Part shown: positions 1 through 5,599 of the stretch, piece by piece
Layout of the letters: every line of letters starts with the position of its first letter
Numbering within the stretch: position 1 is the stretch's first letter
DNA from: Actinomycetes bacterium
Lineage (GTDB): Bacteria > Actinomycetota > Aquicultoria > CAJVYJ01 > JAUVQD01
Assembly: GCA_030666075.1 (NCBI GenBank)
Contig: DAOUYN010000077.1
Location: forward strand, 1 to 5,599
DNA: 5,599 nucleotides
Reading direction: 5' to 3'
Made by a program: the position numbers and the translations under genes
Notes under the pieces: generated by a model
Database searches by the model: none
The model's input: only the letters and a program-made list of their open reading frames with translations
What the model was told of the DNA's origin: nothing

Positions 1-140
1 GATTTCAGCGGGCCGAGGCCCTCCTTGAGCACGGCATGATCGACAAAATAATCCACCGCCGCGACCTGAGAAACGAGCTGGCGGGCCTCCTTGGATATCT
101 CGCCGGGGAAACCTCAAGCAAAGTCGGAGCAACCCGATGA
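1..140 (+). CDS. accD: Acetyl-CoA carboxylase carboxyltransferase subunit beta, C-terminal fragment
   Basis: Only the last 45 codons are in the window; the gene enters from the left with its first complete codon at base 3 and ends in TGA at 138-140. The visible tail contains [20 protein letters not shown], which matches the AccD C-terminus (a phenylalanine-led segment, then LLEHG-(L/M)-ID, a basic patch, and a leucine-rich end). In the known family, AccD pairs with AccA to form the carboxyltransferase that moves CO2 from carboxybiotin to acetyl-CoA, giving malonyl-CoA for fatty acid synthesis in the cytoplasm. The zinc finger and active-site region lie outside the window. The stop codon overlaps the accA start in ATGA, which fits an accDA operon. 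The identification rests on this short tail plus the neighbouring accA. Confidence 0.9.
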   Translation, partial: FQRAEALLEHGMIDKIIHRRDLRNELAGLLGYLAGETSSKVGATR

Positions 141-1132
141 CCCGGCGCTTCTATATGGATTTCGAGAAACCGGTCGTGGAATTAGAGCACCGCCTCAACA
201 CCCTCAAAGAAGACCCGCTCGCTCACGAACCCGATATCCACAAGGAGATCGGGTGGCTCGAAGAACAGATAGAAAAACTCAAGCTGCGGACGTATTCAAA
301 CCTGTCGCCGTGGCAAAAAGTGCAGATAGCGCGGCACCCGGAGCGGCCGCGGCTGGCAGCCTATATTAAAGAGATCACGTCGGACTGGCGGGAACTCCAC
401 GGAGACCGGGCCTTTCGGGACGACCCGGCCATCGTCGCGGGCCTGGCCACTATCGGGGGTCGCCAAGTCGTCTTGGTCGGCCACGATAAGGGAAGCGACA
501 CGCGCGATCGGATCCGGCGGAACTTCGGTAGCCCTCATCCCGAAGGCTACCGTAAAGCCATCCGCTTTTTCCAGCTGGCCGACAAATTCAACCTCCCGCT
601 GGTGACGATCATCGACACGCCCGGGGCCTATGCCGGGGTGGGAGCGGAAGAACGCGGCCAAGCTTGGGCCATAGCGGAATCGCTGCGCACCCTAACAGAC
701 CTGCGCGTACCGGTCATCGCTGTCAATATCGGCGAAGGCGGCAGCGGCGGCGCTTTGGCTTTAGGTGTTGCCGACCATATCATCGTGCTCGAACACGCGT
801 ATTACTCCGTTATCACCCCGGAGGGTTGTGCCTCCATCCTGTGGAAATCAAAAGAAAAAGCTCCAGAGGCGGCAGAGGTATTGGGCCTGACGACTACAGA
901 TTTGATGAAAATGGGAATTATCGATGAAGTGATAGATGAGCCTTTAGGGGGAGCCCATCGCGAGCCCCAAGTTGTGTTCCGAGGGGTCGAGAGTGCGATC
1001 GTGCGCACAGTGGAGAGACTATTGAAGAAATCAACTGAAGAACTGACTACGGAAAGATACGAGCGCTTCCGGCGCCTCGGGGTCTTCATGGAACCCGTGG
1101 CCGATACCGATGCTGGAGAAAACGCTCGGTGA
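137..1132 (+). CDS. accA: Acetyl-CoA carboxylase carboxyltransferase subunit alpha
   Basis: A 331-residue protein, a little longer than the usual 315-325, that aligns throughout with AccA. The N-terminus (residues 8-50, starting [13 protein letters not shown]) is the typical helical, coiled-coil-like segment. The crotonase-fold core follows: [12 protein letters not shown] (89-100), [16 protein letters not shown] (126-141), [17 protein letters not shown] (159-175), [10 protein letters not shown] (199-208) and [11 protein letters not shown] (228-238), then PLGGAHREP (269-277). The glycine-rich loops form the oxyanion holes that stabilise the acetyl-CoA enolate. The proline usual in GAYPGVG is alanine here. 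With AccD the protein transfers the carboxyl group from biotin-BCCP to acetyl-CoA. ATG 137 is preferred because GGAG lies 7 bases upstream (126-129) and the codon overlaps the accD stop. The ATG at 155 lacks that support. The 3' end overlaps pfkA by 4 bases. Confidence 0.97.
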   Translation: MTRRFYMDFEKPVVELEHRLNTLKEDPLAHEPDIHKEIGWLEEQIEKLKLRTYSNLSPWQKVQIARHPERPRLAAYIKEITSDWRELHGDRAFRDDPAIVAGLATIGGRQVVLVGHDKGSDTRDRIRRNFGSPHPEGYRKAIRFFQLADKFNLPLVTIIDTPGAYAGVGAEERGQAWAIAESLRTLTDLRVPVIAVNIGEGGSGGALALGVADHIIVLEHAYYSVITPEGCASILWKSKEKAPEAAEVLGLTTTDLMKMGIIDEVIDEPLGGAHREPQVVFRGVESAIVRTVERLLKKSTEELTTERYERFRRLGVFMEPVADTDAGENAR

Positions 1133-2094
1133 ATCTGGCTGTTCTGACAAGCGGCGGCGACTCTCCAGGGATGAACGCGGCCGTACGGGCGGTCGTGCGC
1201 AAAGGGCTGGCCGAAAAGACTCGGGTCTTCGGTTTCTATGAAGGTTACCGCGGCCTGAGCGAGAACCAGTACGGCGCCCTCGATCACGAATCGGTATCCG
1301 AGATCATCGACCGGGGTGGGACCATCCTGCGAACGGCGCGATACCAGAGGTTCCTTGAGCCCGGAACTAGAGAGAAAGCGGCTGCCAACCTCAAAGCCCT
1401 CGACGTCACGGCCCTGATCGTCATCGGCGGTAACGGCTCGATGGCCGGGGCCGAAAAGCTCCAAGAGCTCGGCGTTGGTACTATCGGAGTGCCGGCCAGC
1501 ATCGATAATGACGTCTACGGCACCGACTTCTCGATCGGCTTCGATACCGCGCTCAACACTGTCGTCGACATGCTGAGCAAACTAAGAGACACGGCGTCAG
1601 CCCATGAACGGATATTCATCGTCGAAGTGATGGGGCGCAAGTGCGGGGCGATCGCCCTGTATTCGGGGATGGCCGGCGGTGCCGACCACGTGTGCCTGCC
1701 GGAGACACCGGCGGCGGGCGAGCTACAGTTAAGCCAGATGTCCGAGATCGTCAATCGCCGCTACCGCGCCGGTAAGACCCACACTATTATCATCATCGCT
1801 GAAGGGTCTGGCTCAGCGGAAGAGGTCGGACGGGCCATCCACGAACGGACAAAGCGGGATGTCCGGGTCTCGGTCCTAGGTCACGTCCAGCGAGGCGGGT
1901 CCCCCTCGGCCTTCGACCGCATCTTAGCCAGTACGCTCGCATCCCGCGCTGTCGAACTGGCGATCGCCGGTGAGTCCGGCGTGATGGTCGGACTCGGGGG
2001 CGGCCGGGTCACAATTGTGCCGCTGGTAGACACCTACACGAAGACGGTTAGAACAGATCCGGAACTGGCCAAGCTGGCCTCCGTACTGTCTTGA
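1129..2094 (+). CDS. pfkA: 6-phosphofructokinase, ATP-type family A
   Basis: A 321-residue protein, the normal length for bacterial PfkA (about 320). It phosphorylates fructose 6-phosphate to fructose 1,6-bisphosphate, the committed step of glycolysis. Visible motifs: TSGGDSPGMNAAVRAVVR (7-24), RGGTILRTAR (62-71), GGNGS (100-104), SIDND (124-128, with catalytic base D126), the substrate loop HERIFIVEVMGR (159-170, with R161 and R170), E225, and VLGHVQRGGSP (249-259) after R246. The glycine at 103, where PPi-dependent enzymes carry aspartate, indicates use of ATP. The usual GGDGS aspartate, a magnesium-ATP contact (D103 in E. coli), is Asn102 here. R20, R24 and R153 match effector-site arginines of the allosteric E. 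coli enzyme, so allostery is possible. The start is GTG 1129, in a GTGA overlap with accA, with GGAG at 1115-1118 and a 10-base spacer. No clear terminator follows. Confidence 0.95.
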   Translation: MNLAVLTSGGDSPGMNAAVRAVVRKGLAEKTRVFGFYEGYRGLSENQYGALDHESVSEIIDRGGTILRTARYQRFLEPGTREKAAANLKALDVTALIVIGGNGSMAGAEKLQELGVGTIGVPASIDNDVYGTDFSIGFDTALNTVVDMLSKLRDTASAHERIFIVEVMGRKCGAIALYSGMAGGADHVCLPETPAAGELQLSQMSEIVNRRYRAGKTHTIIIIAEGSGSAEEVGRAIHERTKRDVRVSVLGHVQRGGSPSAFDRILASTLASRAVELAIAGESGVMVGLGGGRVTIVPLVDTYTKTVRTDPELAKLASVLS

Positions 2095-2095
2095 T

Positions 2096-2320
2096 GTAGT
2101 CTGGCTTGTTGATCGCGTTTTTGGGGTCCTACTGATTTTTTCCGCTCTATTCCTCGTCGGTTGCGACCAACAAGAAACATCGGCAAAGAAAGAACCGCCC
2201 GCCAAGCCCCGCGCCGCCCAGCGCGCGCCCCAAGCGTTTCGACCTTCTGCTAACGACACATGCCCTGGAAAAATAAAGGGGCCATCTGGCGCATCAATGA
2301 GTACCGGAGGTGGGACTTGA
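2096..2320 (+). pseudogene. Possible lipoprotein remnant: signal peptide and lipobox in an open frame without a start codon
   Basis: This frame is open from base 2030 (after a stop at 2027-2029) to TGA at 2318-2320. From about 2111 it reads as a textbook lipoprotein leader: Asp-Arg, then FGVLLIFSALFLVGC with a lipobox ending in Cys (TGC at 2162-2164), then DQQETSAKKEPPAKPRAAQR, the polar, lysine- and proline-rich linker common after lipidation. There is no in-frame ATG, GTG or TTG anywhere upstream of the hydrophobic core. TTG codons at 2106 and 2109 in another frame could feed into it only through a -1 shift near TTTGGGG (2120-2126). The 3' end runs 19 bases into the tRNA-Leu gene on the other strand, so both ends look wrong for an intact gene. 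The most likely reading is a decayed or truncated lipoprotein gene at the end of the acc-pfkA operon; a sequence error is also possible, and chance cannot be excluded. Confidence 0.35.
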
Positions 2321-2385
2321 ACCCACACAGGTATAAACCTACACGATTTTGAGTCGTGCGCGTCTGCCAATTCCGCCACTCCGGC
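2302..2385 (-). tRNA. tRNA-Leu, anticodon CAA
   Basis: Read on the minus strand, the 84 bases fold as a complete class II tRNA. The acceptor stem GCCGGAG pairs with CTCCGGT (six Watson-Crick pairs plus a terminal G-U), followed by discriminator A73. T8-G9 is followed by a D arm with GCG/CGC. The anticodon stem CACGA/TCGTG encloses the loop CTCAAAA, giving anticodon CAA, which reads the leucine codon UUG. The long variable arm has stem AGGT/ACCT with loop TTAT, as expected for leucine. The T arm GTGGG/CCCAC encloses TTCAAGT. CCA is not encoded: CTC follows A73, so CCA-adding enzyme is needed. The gene lies alone between pfkA and the divergent lipoprotein gene. Confidence 0.97.
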
Positions 2386-2394
2386 AACGGAATC

Positions 2395-2423
2395 ACGATA
2401 CTGGAAATCCATGACCGGCGCAA
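2395..2423 (-). promoter_or_regulatory. Candidate promoter for tRNA-Leu
   Basis: On the minus strand, TTGCGC (complement of 2418-2423) and TATCGT (complement of 2395-2400) are separated by exactly 17 bases. The -10 box lies 9 bases before the first tRNA base, so transcription would begin almost at the mature 5' end. Each box matches the housekeeping consensus only moderately (3 of 6 and 4 of 6). The call rests on position and spacing rather than on strong boxes. Confidence 0.3.
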
Positions 2424-2439
2424 TCGACACATCCGATGC

Positions 2440-2468
2440 TTGACAGTCTAGCCTGCAAAAAGGATAAT
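2440..2468 (+). promoter_or_regulatory. Near-consensus sigma-70/sigma-A type promoter for the lipoprotein gene
   Basis: A perfect -35 box TTGACA (2440-2445) is separated by exactly 17 bases from GATAAT (2463-2468), a 5-of-6 match to the -10 consensus. Transcription would start near 2475 and give a leader of about 80 bases before the TTG start at 2557. The promoter points away from the tRNA gene and into the lipoprotein gene. Eleven of twelve consensus positions at ideal spacing is unlikely by chance in DNA of this GC content. It implies strong, largely constitutive expression unless a repressor acts on it; I see no obvious operator. Confidence 0.75.
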
Positions 2469-2545
2469 TGGTCAGGCATCTTAAGGGGTTATATGGGCGT
2501 GTCCTACCCGCTTATTGTGATCGCTTTCACCTGGAGACTTGAACC

Positions 2546-2551
2546 AAGGAG
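2546..2551 (+). promoter_or_regulatory. Shine-Dalgarno AAGGAG that fixes the lipoprotein start
   Basis: AAGGAG lies 5 bases before TTG 2557. It falls downstream of the alternative TTG at 2539, whose only upstream candidate, GGAG at 2533-2536, is just 2 bases away and too close to work well. The site therefore favours the shorter protein. Confidence 0.7.
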
Positions 2552-2556
2552 TACGG

Positions 2557-3126
2557 TTGAGGATTAGTAAGGGTTTCGCGCGGTTTTTTCTAGGCCTGCT
2601 AGTGTTGTGCAGTCTGTCGCTGCTAACGGCTTGCGGTAGCTCCGATAGAGTCACGGCCGAAGAGAAGGGCGAGAAGGTCATTTTCGAAACGGTCAAACAA
2701 GGCCATCTCGGTTTCTCATATAAGCGGGAAGATCGGCCCGAATTTCGAGTCTTCCGCACGGAAAGCGAATGGAACAACTTTTGGTCGGAATCGGCGACCA
2801 GATCGATCGTCGCTAGAGACTCTGTCGTCCCTATAGTGCCGGGCCAACCCCATATCGATCCCGATCCTATCAGCGAGCAACTGAGCCCCATAGCGTGGTC
2901 GGCAGTGCCCAACCAATGGGAGATGGTGATCGGCGCCTTTTTCTACCAGAACAATGGTTACGAAGTGGCTGTGACCAGTGTTAGAAAACTGAAAGACAAG
3001 ATTCTAGTCGAGGTGACAGGCGAGACTTTCGATGACGACGGTCCCGGCATGATCGCCCCGTACCACATCGTCAAGTTCAAGAAGTACGATCTCCCGGTCA
3101 AGTTTCGCTTTATAGACAAGCGATAG
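2557..3126 (+). CDS. Predicted lipoprotein with a PrcB-like C-terminal domain
   Basis: A protein of 189 residues from TTG 2557 (195 from TTG 2539). The N-terminus is a clear lipoprotein signal: MRISKGFARFF is a basic start, followed by a leucine-rich core and lipobox LTAC, with the lipidated cysteine at residue 26 (TGC 2632-2634) and then a GSSD linker. It should be anchored in the membrane and face outward. The mature part has an FRVFRTESEWNNFWSE segment, followed by a C-terminal region of NNGYEVAVTSV, an alternating hydrophobic strand ILVEVTGE, and IAPYHIVKF before a final valine-rich strand. From memory this pattern (GY-x-V, then a beta strand, then APYHIV, then V-x-F) resembles the PrcB C-terminal domain, named from a protein of the Treponema dentilisin protease complex. 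No protease gene lies in this window and no catalytic residues are apparent, so the function is unknown. The gene has its own strong promoter and converges with pyk across a 4-base gap. Confidence 0.85.
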   Translation: MRISKGFARFFLGLLVLCSLSLLTACGSSDRVTAEEKGEKVIFETVKQGHLGFSYKREDRPEFRVFRTESEWNNFWSESATRSIVARDSVVPIVPGQPHIDPDPISEQLSPIAWSAVPNQWEMVIGAFFYQNNGYEVAVTSVRKLKDKILVEVTGETFDDDGPGMIAPYHIVKFKKYDLPVKFRFIDKR

Positions 3127-3130
3127 TCGA

Positions 3131-4546
3131 CTAAACCTTCTCTACTTTAATAAGATTCGTGGTGCCGGGGACGTGAACCAGCGCACCCGCTGTTAAGATG
3201 ACTGCTTCCCCTGGGCGGGCAAATCCCGACTCGCGAGCCGCTTTTAGCGCGGCTTTGAAGACCTCATCGATATCCCGAGAAACCGCACCGGTTGTCGGGA
3301 CGACACCCCACCACAACATCAATTGCTGCACTGTCTCTTCATTGGGGCTGACGGCGATGATCGGAGCCTGCGGCCGATACCGGGAGATCTGCTTGGCCGT
3401 CCGGCCCGATTCGGTGGACGTGACGATAGCGGCCGCCGGCAAAGTCGAGGCCAGATGACAAGTTGCATAACTGATGGCCCCGCTGATGGTTTCAGCGGCC
3501 CAGCCGCTCCGAGCCCGCAGTAGATCCTCGTAATCGACCGCCGATTCAGACCGCTCGACTATCCTGGCCATGACACCTACGGCCTCGACCGGGTACTTGC
3601 CGATAGCCGTCTCTCCGGAGAGCATGACGGCGTCGGCCCCATCGAAAACACTGTTGGCGACGTCGCTGGCTTCAGCCCGCGTCGGGCGGGGCGAGCGGAT
3701 CATCGAGTCCAGCATCTGCGTGGCGACTATCGACACCCGGCCGCGGCGTTGTGCTGCGGCGATTATCTGCTTTTGCAGGATCGGTACATCTTCTGTCGGC
3801 ACCTCGACGCCGAGGTCGCCGCGGGCGATCATCACGCCATCGGCCGCCTCGACGATCCCCTCGATATTAGGAATGGCCTCATGGTTCTCTATTTTGGCGA
3901 TAACCGGACATCTACGGCCCGCCCCACCGATAAGACCTTTCAGCTCATGGATATCGTCGGCGCTTCGAACGAACGACATGGCGATGATATCCACCTTGTT
4001 CTTCAGGCAAAACTCCAGATCGACCCGGTCTTTATCGGTCAAGGTGGGCGCCTGTACGTCCGTGTCGGGCAAATTGATACCCTGGTTAGCCCGGAGCACG
4101 CCTCCGGTCTCCACACGGCACAGGACATCGGGAGCGGCGACCTTCATCACGATCAGCTTCAGTAACCCGTCCGAGATGAGGATCTCCTGACCGGGCTCGA
4201 CATCCAGAGGAAGGTCCGGATATGAGACACTCAAGCGCTCGGCTGTCCCGACGGTCCGCTCGGTCGTTAAGACGACCTCTTTGCCGGGGGCCAACTCGAC
4301 CTCGTCCTGTGCCAGCGGGCCGGTCCTGATCTTCGGTCCGGCGAGATCAGCCATGATACCGACGGGACGGCCCATCTCGTTGGCGATACCCCTGATATTG
4401 GCGATGATCTCGAAAAGATCCTCGTAGACTCCATGCGCCATGTTGAGGCGAAATACAGCTACGCCTCCCTCAAGGAGCAGGCGCAGAACCGACGGCTCGC
4501 GGCTGGCCGGGCCGACCGTGGCGACTATCTTGGCGCGCGACACCAC
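3131..4546 (-). CDS. pyk: Pyruvate kinase, potassium-independent type by signature
   Basis: A 471-residue protein, the normal length for bacterial pyruvate kinase. It makes pyruvate and ATP from phosphoenolpyruvate and ADP, the last step of glycolysis. Motifs in order: KIVATVGPAS (6-15), FRLNMAHG (32-39, with R33 and N35), ADLAGPKIRTG (66-76), IAKIENHEAI (216-225, catalytic K218 and metal ligand E220), MIARGDLGVEVP (239-250, metal ligand D244), VATQMLDSMI (274-283, T276), SGETAIGKYP (310-319), and a complete C-terminal domain ending GTTNLIKV. At positions that bind K+ in the muscle enzyme, the serine of RLNFSHG is Ala37, the threonine after the aspartate is Leu68, and the diagnostic glutamate is Lys72, which is the K+-independent pattern. 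The start is GTG at 4546, or the adjacent GTG at 4543. A weak TAGG overlapping the eno stop is the only SD candidate and suits the second GTG better. It sits 4 bases after eno, probably in one operon. Confidence 0.96.
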   Translation of the reverse strand: MVSRAKIVATVGPASREPSVLRLLLEGGVAVFRLNMAHGVYEDLFEIIANIRGIANEMGRPVGIMADLAGPKIRTGPLAQDEVELAPGKEVVLTTERTVGTAERLSVSYPDLPLDVEPGQEILISDGLLKLIVMKVAAPDVLCRVETGGVLRANQGINLPDTDVQAPTLTDKDRVDLEFCLKNKVDIIAMSFVRSADDIHELKGLIGGAGRRCPVIAKIENHEAIPNIEGIVEAADGVMIARGDLGVEVPTEDVPILQKQIIAAAQRRGRVSIVATQMLDSMIRSPRPTRAEASDVANSVFDGADAVMLSGETAIGKYPVEAVGVMARIVERSESAVDYEDLLRARSGWAAETISGAISYATCHLASTLPAAAIVTSTESGRTAKQISRYRPQAPIIAVSPNEETVQQLMLWWGVVPTTGAVSRDIDEVFKAALKAARESGFARPGEAVILTAGALVHVPGTTNLIKVEKV

Positions 4547-4550
4547 TAAC

Positions 4551-5599
<1,049 letters not shown>

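Noticed and set aside
802..1464. 220-codon open frame on the minus strand across the accA-pfkA junction
   Set aside because: It lies antisense to two genes with strong family matches, has no recognisable domain, and is typical of shadow frames in GC-rich coding DNA.
2265..2295. Possible terminator after tRNA-Leu on the minus strand (GCCAGATGGC followed by CCCCTTTATTTTT)
   Set aside because: The stem is only three to four pairs, too weak to call. The T-rich tract is suggestive, but on its own it does not support a terminator.
1924..2430. 168-codon minus-strand open frame containing VAELADAHDSKSC
   Set aside because: That peptide is the familiar mistranslation of a tRNA-Leu gene; the frame runs straight through the tRNA.
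2539..2556. Earlier TTG start for the lipoprotein, adding six residues
   Set aside because: Its GGAG is only 2 bases away, whereas AAGGAG is well placed for TTG 2557, which also gives a cleaner basic signal-peptide start.
2475..2556. Possible structured leader or riboswitch before the lipoprotein gene
   Set aside because: The best pairing seen (GGG with CCC around GGGCGTGTCCTACCCGC) is only three pairs, and nothing matches a riboswitch core that I recognise.
3570..4190. 206-codon open frame on the plus strand inside pyk
   Set aside because: It is fully antisense to catalytic regions of pyruvate kinase, with a serine- and arginine-rich composition and no motif.

Overview
This is a stretch of an ordinary bacterial chromosome, roughly 55-60% GC by eye. 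It holds the 3' end of an acetyl-CoA carboxylase / phosphofructokinase operon, a leucine tRNA, a small lipoprotein gene with its own promoter, and the 3' part of an enolase / pyruvate kinase operon on the opposite strand. The order accD-accA-pfkA is well known from Bacillota such as Bacillus, where pyk follows. Here pyk lies on the other strand, next to eno. Together with the GC level and a tRNA whose CCA is not encoded, this suggests a Gram-positive-lineage bacterium (Bacillota, or perhaps a deep-branching Actinomycetota). The sequence alone does not settle the taxon.

Layout, left to right. Bases 1-2094 (+) are three tightly coupled genes: the tail of accD, all of accA and all of pfkA. Each junction is a 4-base start/stop overlap (ATGA, then GTGA), so translation is probably coupled. 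Bases 2095-2301 contain no intact gene, but they do hold an open frame with a convincing lipoprotein signal peptide and no usable start codon; it looks like a remnant or a frameshifted gene. Bases 2302-2385 (-) are tRNA-Leu(CAA). Bases 2440-2468 (+) are a near-consensus housekeeping promoter, which leads into a lipoprotein gene (2557-3126) whose C-terminal half resembles the PrcB C-terminal domain. Bases 3131-4546 (-) are pyk and 4551-5599 (-) are eno, which runs off the right edge. The lipoprotein gene and pyk converge with only 4 bases between their stop codons.

Together the genes cover the committed step of glycolysis (pfkA), its last two steps (eno, then pyk making pyruvate and ATP), and the carboxylation of acetyl-CoA to malonyl-CoA that begins fatty acid synthesis (accD, accA). 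They are core carbon metabolism. I see no defence system, mobile element, CRISPR array or clearly novel system. The points worth a second look are the startless lipoprotein frame after pfkA, the PrcB-like lipoprotein, the GGNGS variant of the phosphofructokinase ATP motif, and a pyruvate kinase with a potassium-independent signature.
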